This document shows, one piece after another, positions 54,414 to 62,159 of a stretch of 64,000 bases of DNA. The stretch is from Anaerolineales bacterium. GTDB taxonomy: Bacteria > Chloroflexota > Anaerolineae > Anaerolineales > UBA11579. The position numbers and the translations under genes are program-made. The stretch is taken from contig JAJTXV010000005.1 in assembly GCA_021463845.1 (NCBI GenBank), forward strand, positions 131,718 through 195,717, read 5' to 3'. Position 1 is the first letter of the stretch. The number at the start of each line of letters is the position of its first letter. The notes under the pieces were generated by a model. It had not been told where the DNA came from and made no database searches. It worked only from the letters and a program-made list of their open reading frames with translations.

Positions 54414-54827
54414 ATGAAGTACATGCTCATCATGCGCGACACCCAGGAGGCCTTTGAAGCCAGCCAGAAGGTTGACTTCGAAGAGATCATCAACGCCATG
54501 GGCGCCTACAACGAGTCCTTGATCAAGGCAGGCGTGCTGGCCAGCGTAGAAGGCCTGGCGCCTGCAACCGAAGGTTTCGTCGTCGATTTCGCCGGCGAGA
54601 AGCCGATCGTGACCGACGGCCCCTACGGCGAGACCCACGAGTTGTTCAACGGATTTTGGATCCTCGAAGTGTCGAGCAAAGAAGAAGCCATCGAGTGGGC
54701 CAGCCGCGCCCCGCTCGGGCCGGGCTCCAAGATGGAAGTGCGCCGTATCCCCACGGCTGAAGAGGCCTTCGCCGACTATGCTGACAATGAGTATGTCAAG
54801 AAGGGCCGCCAGAGCAAGGCAGACTAA
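54414..54827 (+). CDS. YCII/DGPF-domain protein
   Basis: 137 residues from ATG at 54414 with AAAGGAG upstream. KYMLIMRDTQEAF at the start and VTDGPYGETHELFNGFWILEV in the middle are the YCII-related DGPF signature; a dimeric ferredoxin-like fold is expected. Such genes are nearly always paired with ECF42 sigma factors, as here (20 bases to the next gene). Their biochemical function is not established; links to stress or antibiotic responses have been reported. Confidence 0.9.
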   Translation: MKYMLIMRDTQEAFEASQKVDFEEIINAMGAYNESLIKAGVLASVEGLAPATEGFVVDFAGEKPIVTDGPYGETHELFNGFWILEVSSKEEAIEWASRAPLGPGSKMEVRRIPTAEEAFADYADNEYVKKGRQSKAD

Positions 54828-54847
54828 GGCCGTCTAGCGGTGACAGC

Positions 54848-56074
54848 GTGAGCGATATCCAGCGAACGGTCGACGCGGTCTGGCGCATCGAGAGCGCCCG
54901 CATCGTAGCCACACTGGCCAAGATGACTGGCGACCTGGGCCTGGCCGAGGATCTGGCGCAAGAGGCGCTCGTTGATGCGCTGACCCAATGGCCGGAGTCA
55001 GGCGTACCGCACAATGCGGGTGCCTGGCTCACGGCCGTGGCCAAGCGCAAAGCGATCGACGACTGGCGCCGGCGGCAACGCCTTGACGAGCGCTACCGCA
55101 CCATCGCCCACAACCTGTCGGAGGCCAGCGAAGACGAGTGGCAGCCGCTCGACGATGACGTCATCCGGCTCGTGTTCACCGCCTGCCATCCTGTGCTTTC
55201 GCGTGAAGCGCAGGTCGCCCTGACGCTGCGCGTCGTCGCAGGCTTGACGACCCAAGAGATCGCTCGCCTGCTGCTGGTGCCGGTGGCGACCGTGCAGCAG
55301 CGCATCGTGCGCGCCAAAAAGACGCTCTCCGCCGCCCATGTGCCGTTTGAGGCGCCCGAGCCGGGCGAGTGGACTGCCCGGCTCGGGGCGGTGCTGGGTG
55401 TGGTGTACCTGGTCTTCACTGAGGGCTACGCGGCAACCTCGGGCGACCGCTGGATCCGCACTGAGATCGCCAACGAAGCGCTGCGGTTGGGGCGCGTGCT
55501 GGCCGGCCTGTTGCCAGGCGAGCCGGAAGTGCACGGCCTGGTGGCGCTGATGGAGTTCCAGGCTTCACGGTTCGGGGCACGGGTCGCCGGGGACGGCAGC
55601 CCGATCCTGCTCGCTGAGCAGGATCGGGCGCGGTGGGACCATGCCCAGATCAAGCGCGGCCGCGCCACGCTCGAGCGAGCGGATGCCGTTGGCCGTGGGC
55701 GCGGCAACTATGCGCTGCAGGCGGCGATCGCCGAATGTCACGCCATCGCTGCGAGCATCGAGAAGACCGATTGGGACCGCATCGTGCTGCTCTATGAGGC
55801 GCTTGGCCGGCTGGCCCCCAGCCCGGTGGTCGAGCTGAACCGGGCGGTGGCCGTCTCGATGGCCAGCGGTCCGGCGGACGCGCTGGCTATCGTCGACCGG
55901 CTGGCGTCGCATGGAGAGCTGCGCGGGTCGCACCTGTTGCCGAGCGTGCGGGGTGAGTTGCTCGCCCGGCTTGGCCGCACCGATGAGGCCCGCGCCGAGC
56001 TGATCACCGCCGCCGGCTTGGCGACCAACGAGCGCGAACGCGCCGTGCTGAGCGCCAAGGCCGCCGCGCTGTGA
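54848..56074 (+). CDS. ECF sigma factor with C-terminal TPR-like domain (ECF42 type)
   Basis: 408 residues from GTG at 54848. Region 2 (EDLAQEALVDALTQWP, RKAIDDWRRRQ) and region 4 (VALTLRVVAGLTTQEIARLLLVPVATVQQRIVRAKKTL) fill the first 180 residues. The remaining 220 residues are helical and include VELNRAVAVSMASGPADALAIVDRL, as in the ECF42 group, where this extension replaces an anti-sigma factor as the controller. It forms an operon with the YCII gene. Confidence 0.9.
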   Translation: MSDIQRTVDAVWRIESARIVATLAKMTGDLGLAEDLAQEALVDALTQWPESGVPHNAGAWLTAVAKRKAIDDWRRRQRLDERYRTIAHNLSEASEDEWQPLDDDVIRLVFTACHPVLSREAQVALTLRVVAGLTTQEIARLLLVPVATVQQRIVRAKKTLSAAHVPFEAPEPGEWTARLGAVLGVVYLVFTEGYAATSGDRWIRTEIANEALRLGRVLAGLLPGEPEVHGLVALMEFQASRFGARVAGDGSPILLAEQDRARWDHAQIKRGRATLERADAVGRGRGNYALQAAIAECHAIAASIEKTDWDRIVLLYEALGRLAPSPVVELNRAVAVSMASGPADALAIVDRLASHGELRGSHLLPSVRGELLARLGRTDEARAELITAAGLATNERERAVLSAKAAAL

Positions 56075-56203
56075 GGTGCGAGCTGAATCGTCGGCTGTTC
56101 CCGCCTGCTCAGAGGTGACAGGTGTATTGGGTTATGAACCCTACGCACCAAGATTAATATCGCCGCTGTAAGGTTAGAGAATCGCCGATATTTAATCTCG
56201 GCG

Positions 56204-56212
56204 TGCTATAAA
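56204..56212 (+). promoter_or_regulatory. Extended -10 promoter of the candidate RNA
   Basis: TGCTATAAA (56204-56212) is an extended -10 element. It ends six bases before the first base of the closing stem of the structured region at 56218. No good -35 is seen, as is common with extended -10 promoters. Confidence 0.55.
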
Positions 56213-56217
56213 CAATC

Positions 56218-56425
56218 AACCCGCTGTGCTGCCCATTTTTACATGGGCTTGCAGCCTTGAGCTTTTGAACCAACACAAGTACTTCGGGGCTCGGCTTCCA
56301 GAACAGTTGCAACAAACCGCGTGTTCCCCCGCGGGCTTTCGGAGCGAGACCAGCTTGACCCTTTGGGTTCAAAACTCCCGCTGCACTCCTGGCTTCGCTG
56401 GGAAAGCACAGCGGGTTTATTTTTT
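56218..56425 (+). ncRNA. Candidate structured noncoding RNA of about 205 nt (possible 6S-like RNA)
   Basis: No open frame explains this block. The ends pair: AACCCGCTGTGCT (56218-56230) with AGCACAGCGGGTT (56405-56417), then TATTTTTT, giving a closing stem that doubles as terminator. Inside, GCCCAT/ATGGGC (56231-56247) and a CCTGGCTTCGCTGGG hairpin (about 56388-56402) flank a long stem: TGCAG/CTGCA and GAGCTTTTGAACC (56259-56271) with GGTTCAAAACTC (about 56366-56377). Further hairpins lie within. Size, promoter and end-to-end pairing recall 6S RNA, but no conserved 6S motif was confirmed. Confidence 0.55.
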
Positions 56426-56429
56426 AAAG

Positions 56430-56497
56430 TGTCATTCCGAGCGGGTGCTTAAGACGCCACCAGATCGCCGAACCCGCATCAGCGAGGAATCCTTATA
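56430..56497. repeat. Partial copy of the GTCATTCCGA repeat family
   Basis: GTCATTCCGAGCGGGTGC begins the segment and CAGCGAGGAATCCTTA ends it. It matches the left half of the element at 52361-52475. The rest of the stretch up to 56549 holds nothing recognisable. Confidence 0.6.
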
Positions 56498-56549
56498 GGG
56501 CGGTCTTCCAAGCTGAGCAAGCAGAAAGTCGGGTCGCAGTTGTATCGCA

Positions 56550-57200
56550 CTACTGTCCGCTACGCTTCTCCGGCACCATATAGATCAGCGGCAGACTCAA
56601 TACCGTCACCGCATACTTCACCAGCAAATTCACCACAAAGATGCCCCACACCGTGGCCCACGGTAGCACGCCGCCGAAGGCGCCCACCGCGAAGATCACA
56701 TTGTCCACCGGCACGCTCAGGCTGTTGCTCACCAGCACCCGCGCCCATTGGTAGCGGCGCGTGATGCGGGTCACGAACAGGTGATACAGCTCCGTATCCA
56801 GCAGCTCGCTCACCACCTCAGCCGCGATCGATGCCAGCGTGATGCGCCACACCGGCGCCAGCACGGCGGCGAACTCGGCGCCCAGCCCCCAGCTGGCGTC
56901 GCTGGGGAAGTTGGCCGCCCACACCAGGTAGGCCGCCATCACCAGGTTGATGGCGCCAGCCGCCACCACCAGCGTGCGGGCCACCTGGCGGCCCAGCAGC
57001 TTGTGCACCAGATCGCGCAGGGTGAAGGTGATCGGGTAGATGAAGGTGCCCATGTCCACTGCCAGGCTGCCGAGGGCCGGCAGCGTAAGCACGCCAATCT
57101 TGACGCTGGCCACGTCCGAAAGCATCTGGGCGGCGATGTAGGCCGCGATCACCACTACAGCGGCGCGTGAGATCGTTTCAGTTACTTGCTTGTTTGCCAT
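56550..57200 (-). CDS. VUT-family transporter, probable queuosine precursor importer
   Basis: 216 residues from ATG at 57200 with AGGAGC upstream. It has about six hydrophobic segments. The conserved motifs FIYPITFTLRDLVHKLLGRQVAR, ITLASIAAEVVSELLDTELYHL and SVPVDNVIFAVGAFGG are those of the DUF165/YhhQ (QPTR) family, which imports 7-deazaguanine precursors of queuosine. Whether preQ0, preQ1 or queuine is carried cannot be told. No queuosine synthesis gene is adjacent. Confidence 0.85.
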   Translation of the reverse strand: MANKQVTETISRAAVVVIAAYIAAQMLSDVASVKIGVLTLPALGSLAVDMGTFIYPITFTLRDLVHKLLGRQVARTLVVAAGAINLVMAAYLVWAANFPSDASWGLGAEFAAVLAPVWRITLASIAAEVVSELLDTELYHLFVTRITRRYQWARVLVSNSLSVPVDNVIFAVGAFGGVLPWATVWGIFVVNLLVKYAVTVLSLPLIYMVPEKRSGQ

Positions 57201-57208
57201 CTTTGCTC

Positions 57209-57264
57209 CTAGGCGGCGAGTTCTGCGCACACAAAAAGAAAAGAGAACGCGCAGTTCTCGCCGC
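57209..57264 (-). promoter_or_regulatory. Hairpin leader before the VUT transporter, with alternative pairing
   Basis: On the reverse strand GCGGCGAG..TGCGC pairs with GCGCA..CTCGCCGC across a T-rich loop, ending at the ribosome binding site CTAGGAGC. A competing hairpin GAGAACTGCGCGTTCTC uses the same 5' bases. Such mutually exclusive folds next to the start codon are typical of regulated leaders. No known preQ1 riboswitch consensus was found. Confidence 0.45.
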
Positions 57265-57343
57265 AGTTTTGATAAGCCGGGTGCGCTGCTACCGGCGCCC
57301 GCCAGGCTTAGGTCAGTCTAAGCTTGGCGCGCTGCCTGAACAT

Positions 57344-57349
57344 TATAAT
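57344..57349 (+). promoter_or_regulatory. -10 element of phhB, leaderless geometry
   Basis: TATAAT followed by six bases and the ATG at 57356. No ribosome binding site is possible in this space. Confidence 0.65.
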
Positions 57350-57355
57350 CATCCT

Positions 57356-57706
57356 ATGAGTGCAAATACGCCTCTTGCGCAGCAAAGCTGCGCCGCCTGC
57401 CGCGGCGACGAGCCCAGCCTGACCCAGCCGGAGATCGAACGCATGCTGCCGCTGGTGCCGGAGTGGCAGGTCGTCACCGTTGCCAATGTGCCCCGCCTGC
57501 GCCGTACCTTCCGCTTCGATGACTTCGCCGGCGCGCTGGCCTTCACCCAGCAAGTTGGCGAGCTGGCCGAAGCCCAGGGCCACCACCCGGTGCTGCGCAC
57601 CGAGTGGGGCAAGGTGCGCGTGGACTGGTGGACGCACAAGATCAACGGCCTGCACAACAATGATTTCGTGATGGCCGCCAAATCAGACGAGCTGTTCAGC
57701 GCCTGA
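57356..57706 (+). CDS. phhB: Pterin-4a-carbinolamine dehydratase
   Basis: 116 residues from ATG at 57356. The dehydratase signature is complete: EAQGHHPVLRTEWGKVRVDWWTHKINGLHNNDFVMAAK, with the two His and the later Asp of the active site. A short N-terminal extension has two Cys (CAACRGDE). The enzyme recycles pterin cofactor of aromatic amino-acid hydroxylases and also occurs without them. The next gene starts at a TGATG overlap, so the two are coupled. Confidence 0.92.
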   Translation: MSANTPLAQQSCAACRGDEPSLTQPEIERMLPLVPEWQVVTVANVPRLRRTFRFDDFAGALAFTQQVGELAEAQGHHPVLRTEWGKVRVDWWTHKINGLHNNDFVMAAKSDELFSA

Positions 57707-58968
57707 TGTTGACCCCGCGCCGCGCTGTCCTTGTATTCATCTGCCTGGCCGCGGCGCTGGCAGCTTGCCAGCCGCTCACCACGGTTCCCATCACGCCGCC
57801 AGAACGCCTTCCCACCAATACACCTTTCGCCTTCTCCAGCCTGTATGGGCAGCTGGCGCCTACCTACACGCCCACCGCGCCGCCCGAGCCCACCGCCACC
57901 CAGCAACCGCCAGCACTCACTGGTGAGAGCATTCCGCTGCACTTGTTCTGCACGCAGAGCGGCCCGCTGGGCGAGCTGGCCGCGGCCCGCGCCGCCGCCT
58001 TTGAGGCGGCCGTGCAGGCTCACAATGCGGCCGGCGGCATCCAAGGCGCCCAGATGACCTTGCAGATCACTGACATCGGCGCGGCCGAAGACCCCGCCGC
58101 GCTAGCCGAGCGCGCTTTGGATGCGATGCCCGCGCCGCTGGTTGTCCTGTGCGATGCCGCCAGCGAAGCCGCCCTGGCCGAGCTGTTAGCCCAGCGCCGC
58201 ACACCCGCCATTGCGCTGGGCGCAATGGCTGAGCGCCGCGGCACGCTGTATGCCATTGAGCCGTCGCCCAGCCACGCCTTGGCCTACTTGCTGCGCACGC
58301 TGCAAGCGGGCTGGGGCGGGTTCAAGCCCACCGGGGCCAGCGCCCTGCGCCTGGCGGTTCTCAGCTGGCCTGAGGCGTACGCGGGCCGCGCCGTCACCGA
58401 GGAGCTGGCCGCCTTCGCCGAGGAACGCAACATTGAGCTAGTCTTGCAAGCCGAGTACGAGCCGCGGCTTGACCTGAATGTCTATGACTCGCTCTTCGCT
58501 ATGCGAGATGAGCACGCCAATCTTGTTTTCGTGAATGCAGATTCGTTTGGGCTGGCCCAGGTGCTGAATGCGCTCTCGCACCTCGGCCTGCGCAGCCGGG
58601 TCGTGGTGGCCGCGCCCGCCGCAGCCTATGAGCCGGTGCTCTACACCTACCTGGTCGACCCAACCTATGCCGAGGGCCTGTACCTGGTCTCGGCCTGGGA
58701 CTATACGCCGCAGAACTGGGAGCAGCTGCACATGGCCGCCGCGCTCGGCCTGGCCGAGGACGCCATGGCCCGCGCCCTGGAAGCCGGCGGCCCGCAAGCG
58801 CTGACGCCAGCTGCGCTGGCGCAGGCCTTGCAGGCCGCGCCCTTTGGCCCGCTGGATTTTGCCGGCGGGGCGCGCTGGCCTGCCCAGCTGGCGCTGTGGC
58901 AGGTGGGCGCCGCCCCCGGCCAGCTGACCCGCGTCAGCCAACCGGCTGCGCTGCCAGAATTGCCCTAG
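57706..58968 (+). CDS. Lipoprotein with periplasmic-binding (Leu/Ile/Val-binding-like) fold
   Basis: 420 residues. Lipoprotein signal ends ALAAC. After a Pro/Thr-rich linker the mature part follows the type I binding-protein fold used for branched-chain amino acids and receptor ligand domains: GPLGELAAARAAAFEAAVQAHNAAGGIQGAQMTLQITDIGAAEDPAALAERAL, then AIEPSPSHALAYLLRTL, and ANLVFVNADSFGLAQVLNALSHLGLRSRVVVAAP. No ABC transporter is adjacent, so it may be a sensor or an orphan binding protein. Coupled to phhB by a one-base overlap. Confidence 0.82.
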   Translation: MLTPRRAVLVFICLAAALAACQPLTTVPITPPERLPTNTPFAFSSLYGQLAPTYTPTAPPEPTATQQPPALTGESIPLHLFCTQSGPLGELAAARAAAFEAAVQAHNAAGGIQGAQMTLQITDIGAAEDPAALAERALDAMPAPLVVLCDAASEAALAELLAQRRTPAIALGAMAERRGTLYAIEPSPSHALAYLLRTLQAGWGGFKPTGASALRLAVLSWPEAYAGRAVTEELAAFAEERNIELVLQAEYEPRLDLNVYDSLFAMRDEHANLVFVNADSFGLAQVLNALSHLGLRSRVVVAAPAAAYEPVLYTYLVDPTYAEGLYLVSAWDYTPQNWEQLHMAAALGLAEDAMARALEAGGPQALTPAALAQALQAAPFGPLDFAGGARWPAQLALWQVGAAPGQLTRVSQPAALPELP

Positions 58969-58986
58969 GTTCGCCCTGGGTTTACC

Positions 58987-60234
58987 CTAGCTTTGCGCTA
59001 ACTTGACGATCTGCTTAAGAGAGCTGTCGCGCTTAACCACCGGCCCGATCTGCACCGCCTGCGCACCCAGATAGTTTGCAAACTGGCGCACGCATTCCGC
59101 CAGCGCTCCCAGAGCGGCCTCATCTTTGCGCGGTGCGCCGGGCTGCCACCACCAATTCTTGATCGTGAAGGTCTTGCTGTCGCGCACGAAGCCCGGGTCC
59201 AACCGAGCGATCAGCTGGTCGCCATACAACACCGGCAGCACATAGTAGCCATACTGTCGCTTGGGCTCCGGCACATAGACTTCCCAGCGATAGAAAAAAT
59301 CAAAGACGTGCTCGATCAGGGTACGGTCCCATAGGAAATTATCCAGCGGGGCGATGAAGGCGGCCTGCGCCTTGCCCTTGCGGGCCGGCGCCTGAAGCGC
59401 GGCCAGCTGCGCCCGCGGCACATAGAACTCGCCCGGCACGCCCTCCACGCCCACGCGGGCGATCTGTTCGCGGCCCAGCAGCCGCGCAAAGCTGGGCTGC
59501 AGCGAGCCCTGGCGGTTCACGCCCACCCAGTGGTCGTTGCCCACCGGGCGGGCCATGCCCAGGCTCTCGACGCGGCGCATCACATGCCAGTCGCGGTAGG
59601 CCTCGATGTTGGCGTGCGGGTCAGCTTTGGCGAGCAGCTTCTTGTTCAGCATGCGGTGCGAATATTCAAAGTAGCGGCGCGTGCCGACGCGGTGGTGCAC
59701 CACCAGCTCACCGGAATAGAAGAGAATGTCGAGCGCGATGCGCGCCGCCCGCGCCGAATTGGCCAGCCACCAGTCCATCTTGGTGTCGTCCTCGAGCTCC
59801 AGTGAGGATATCGGGCCACGGGTCTTGACCTCAGTACGCACCCAGTCCAGCAGCTTGGTCGCCTTCTGCGTGCTGCTGGCCTGCCGGTAGCGCTGGCCCA
59901 TGCGGGCGCGGTAGCCGCTGAAGAACGGCCAGTCTTCGGTGGGGTAGATCGACATCACCTTATCGAAGCCGTCCACTAGGCTGCGGTCGGCGTACAGCAG
60001 CTCGTCCAGCATGTACGGTTTGTAGTTGCGCACGCGGGATTGCAAGACCAGGTGTGGGTTTTGGCCCACGATGTTGATCGGGTCGTACTGGATGCAGTTG
60101 ACCTGGCGCACGTACTCCAGCGCGCCGGCCTTGCCCGCCAGTTTGCGCGGCGGGGCCAGGCGGTGATAGGCCACCAGGTAGCGGCGCGCTTGCGCCTTGC
60201 TGATGACGAGCTCGGGCGGAAGGGTCTTTGCCAT
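58987..60234 (-). CDS. Winged-helix DNA glycosylase, YcaQ/AlkZ family
   Basis: 415 residues from ATG at 60234 (a GTG three bases earlier is also possible). The N-terminal winged helix has YVRQVNCIQYDPINIVGQNPHLVLQSRV, which contains the Q-x-D motif (IQYDP) of the YcaQ subgroup. LDNFLWDRTLIEHVFDFFYRWEVYVPEPKRQYGYYVLPVLYGDQLIARLDP is the C-terminal signature. Family members unhook interstrand cross-links or excise N-alkylated bases. It overlaps the upstream SGNH hydrolase gene by one base (TGATG). Confidence 0.88.
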   Translation of the reverse strand: MAKTLPPELVISKAQARRYLVAYHRLAPPRKLAGKAGALEYVRQVNCIQYDPINIVGQNPHLVLQSRVRNYKPYMLDELLYADRSLVDGFDKVMSIYPTEDWPFFSGYRARMGQRYRQASSTQKATKLLDWVRTEVKTRGPISSLELEDDTKMDWWLANSARAARIALDILFYSGELVVHHRVGTRRYFEYSHRMLNKKLLAKADPHANIEAYRDWHVMRRVESLGMARPVGNDHWVGVNRQGSLQPSFARLLGREQIARVGVEGVPGEFYVPRAQLAALQAPARKGKAQAAFIAPLDNFLWDRTLIEHVFDFFYRWEVYVPEPKRQYGYYVLPVLYGDQLIARLDPGFVRDSKTFTIKNWWWQPGAPRKDEAALGALAECVRQFANYLGAQAVQIGPVVKRDSSLKQIVKLAQS

Positions 60235-60836
60235 CACAGCCAGCTTTCCAGTTGGGCGCGCACTGCCTCAGCGATGAGGGCGTGCCCGGCCGGGGTGGGG
60301 TGCAGCCCGTCCGAGGTCAGGCGGGCGGCGCCGCCCGCCTGCTCGAAGGCAGGCATCAGCGCCACGTAGCCATAGCCGTGCTGCGCCGCAAAGCGGCGCA
60401 GCGCCGCGTCATAGTCGCTGGCGGCGATCTGGGTGTAGTGCAGATCCTCGGCGATGGGCAAGGTGCGTGGCTCGTCAACCGGGGTCAGGCCGATGATGAG
60501 GATACGGGTCGCCTTGCGGGCCGCGTGCCCACGCATCCGGCTGGCGAACTCAGCCAGCCCGCGCTCAAAATCTTCCAGCTTGACCTCGTAGCGCCCGGCG
60601 GTGTAGCGGCGCGAATCGTTGATGCCCACCGCCAGCACGAGAATATCCGGCTGGTATATCAGCGCATCTTGCTCCAAGCGGGCCAGAATGTGAAAGATGG
60701 TGTCGCCGCCCACGCCAGCGTGCACGGCCTCCCAGCCGTCAGGCAGCGTGGCTGCCAGACGGCGAGTCCAGCCGCCGCGCTCGTGGTCGGCAGCGCCCTC
60801 CGTGATGGAGTCTCCGATGAATACGATAGTTTGCAT
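60234..60836 (-). CDS. SGNH/GDSL-family hydrolase
   Basis: 200 residues. All four blocks are visible: Ser in FIGDSITEG, Gly in GVGGDTIFHI, Asn in AVGINDSRR, and Asp/His in TSDGLHPTPAGHALIAEAV. There is no signal peptide, so it acts in the cytoplasm on small esters or acyl groups; substrate unknown. A TATAAT box (60847-60852, reverse strand) lies ten bases before the ATG, giving only a few bases of leader. It is coupled with the downstream glycosylase gene. Confidence 0.9.
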   Translation of the reverse strand: MQTIVFIGDSITEGAADHERGGWTRRLAATLPDGWEAVHAGVGGDTIFHILARLEQDALIYQPDILVLAVGINDSRRYTAGRYEVKLEDFERGLAEFASRMRGHAARKATRILIIGLTPVDEPRTLPIAEDLHYTQIAASDYDAALRRFAAQHGYGYVALMPAFEQAGGAARLTSDGLHPTPAGHALIAEAVRAQLESWL

Positions 60837-60863
60837 GGAAGCGGTTATTATAGTCAGGCAAAC

Positions 60864-60900
60864 TCTCCAATCTCATTTTATTGAGATTCGAGATTGGAGA
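60864..60900. repeat. Inverted repeat between divergent genes
   Basis: TCTCCAATCTC (60864-60874) and GAGATTGGAGA (60890-60900) form an 11-bp perfect palindrome. A nested pair AATCTCA/TGAGATT can form instead. It lies between two divergent starts and could be an operator or a hairpin in the 5' end of the plus-strand message. Confidence 0.6.
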
Positions 60901-60913
60901 TTGACTTTGTTCT

Positions 60914-61327
60914 ATGGAACCCAAACGCGTTCTCGCTATTTCCAACGATCTGTTCTTCATGCCCCAAGTGGAAGCCGCCGCCAAGGCGGCCGGCCACAGC
61001 TTTGAGTGGCTGGATGCGCCGCTCAGCCAGGCCGACTTTCTCGCCCGCCTAACGGCGCAGCCCACCAGCCTGGTCGTGCTCGACCTGACCACGCGGCTGC
61101 CCTGGCAGGAGTGGCTGCCGGCCGCCAAGGTCGACGCTGCTACCGCAGCGGTGGCCTGGCTGGCCTTCGGCCCGCATACGGATGCGCCCACGCTGGCCGC
61201 CGCCCGCAAGGCGGGCGCGGCCAAAGCGGTGGCGCGCTCACAGTTCGCCCAAGCGCTGCATACCATGCTGGCCAACTCGCCCGTGCATCCCGAGCGCAGC
61301 GAGGGATCCTCGCTGTCGCATGGGTAA
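60914..61327 (+). CDS. Receiver-like protein whose C-terminus runs into an intergenic repeat
   Basis: 137 residues. The first 120 look like a response-regulator receiver of a degenerate type (RVLAISNDLFFMPQVEAAAKAAGHSFEWLD, LVVLDLTTRLPW, ARKAGAAKAVARSQFAQAL). The usual acidic pair near the N-terminus is incomplete. The last residues HPERSEGSSLSHG are translated from the dispersed repeat at 61283-61420, so the original stop was probably displaced by the repeat. Function unknown. Confidence 0.7.
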   Translation: MEPKRVLAISNDLFFMPQVEAAAKAAGHSFEWLDAPLSQADFLARLTAQPTSLVVLDLTTRLPWQEWLPAAKVDAATAAVAWLAFGPHTDAPTLAAARKAGAAKAVARSQFAQALHTMLANSPVHPERSEGSSLSHG

Positions 61328-61420
61328 CTCCCGCTATACATAGAAGACCTGCCAGCAAGGATTCTTCGCTGGTCAAGCCCCAGCGATCTGGTGCGGAGGT
61401 ATCAACCCGCTCAGGATGAC
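61283..61420. repeat. Inverted-repeat intergenic element overlapping the gene end
   Basis: The element starts GTGCATCCCGAGCGCAGCGA and ends CGCTCAGGATGAC. Inner arms AGGGATCC and AAGGATTCTTCGCTGG are imperfect. It is related to the GTCATTCCGA family at 52361-52475 and contributes the last codons of the receiver-like gene. Confidence 0.65.
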
Positions 61421-61428
61421 AGTACCAA

Positions 61429-61458
61429 AAACGGCCCGTGCAAAAGCACGGGCCGTTT
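61429..61458. terminator. Bidirectional terminator
   Basis: A 12-bp perfect stem AAACGGCCCGTG/CACGGGCCGTTT with a six-base loop and flanking A- and T-runs, between convergent genes. Confidence 0.88.
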
Positions 61459-61478
61459 CTTTATGCGTGAACGATCTT

Positions 61479-62099
61479 CTACGGAGCGATCTGGCGCAAC
61501 TGCTCCATCAGCATGGAGCCGCCGCCAGCCGCCAAGCCCACCGCAGCCAATACCAGGCCGCCGATGAAGCCGGTGACGAAGAAGCTGGCGATCCAGCCGA
61601 TGATGACCGTAATGGCGGTCTGCCCGCCGTCCAGATCCAGCGCTTCCTGCGCGGCAATGAACCACGACACCAGGCCCAGGATGGCGGCGATGCAGGCGAT
61701 GGGAGCGGTGATGCAGCCCAACAGGGGCACCACTGCGCCAACCACGCCCAGCACGCCAGCCAGGCCCCAGATCTGGGCCAGGCCCAGGGTGCGCACCATC
61801 TCATCGAAGCTGACGTCGGCCTTGAACAGCGCCTTGCCCAGCCAGGAAATGATGAAGGCGCCCAGCGCGAAGCCAGCCACGCTGACCACCGCGCCAACCA
61901 CACCGCCCAGGATCCAGCTGGTCATGTCCAGCTGGCCGCCTTCGGTGTAGGCGAAGGTGGCCGCCGAGCCCAGCTGGCTCAGCAGGCCCACCACGGCCAC
62001 AATGCCCCAGGCCGTGGAGGTGAACGTGGTGTCCTTCTCTACATCTGCATACACTTGGCGCTTGAACGTAAGCGCGCCGATGATACGTTCCATCAACAT
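61479..62099 (-). CDS. Yip1-family membrane protein
   Basis: 206 residues from ATG at 62099, with AGGAGG seven bases upstream. A short cytoplasmic start (ERIIGALTFKRQVYADVEKD) is followed by five hydrophobic helices. LGAFIISWLGKALFKADVSFDEMVRTLGLAQIWGLAGVLG fits the Yip1 domain, as does a Gly-rich C-terminal helix pair. Bacterial Yip1 proteins have no established role. It stands alone between two terminators or gaps. Confidence 0.83.
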   Translation of the reverse strand: MLMERIIGALTFKRQVYADVEKDTTFTSTAWGIVAVVGLLSQLGSAATFAYTEGGQLDMTSWILGGVVGAVVSVAGFALGAFIISWLGKALFKADVSFDEMVRTLGLAQIWGLAGVLGVVGAVVPLLGCITAPIACIAAILGLVSWFIAAQEALDLDGGQTAITVIIGWIASFFVTGFIGGLVLAAVGLAAGGGSMLMEQLRQIAP

Positions 62100-62159
62100 A
62101 AACTTCCTCCTGTTTGGAATAATGAATTCACAAGTGTTAACACGCTGGCGGCAAATTCG

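Noticed and set aside
56218-56425. RNase P RNA, tmRNA, SRP RNA or T-box leader
   Set aside because: Signature blocks of those RNAs are absent. The element has its own terminator, and the next gene is on the opposite strand, so it is not a leader.
57201-57300. preQ1 riboswitch before the VUT transporter
   Set aside because: No match by eye to preQ1-I, -II or -III consensus; kept only as an unassigned hairpin leader.
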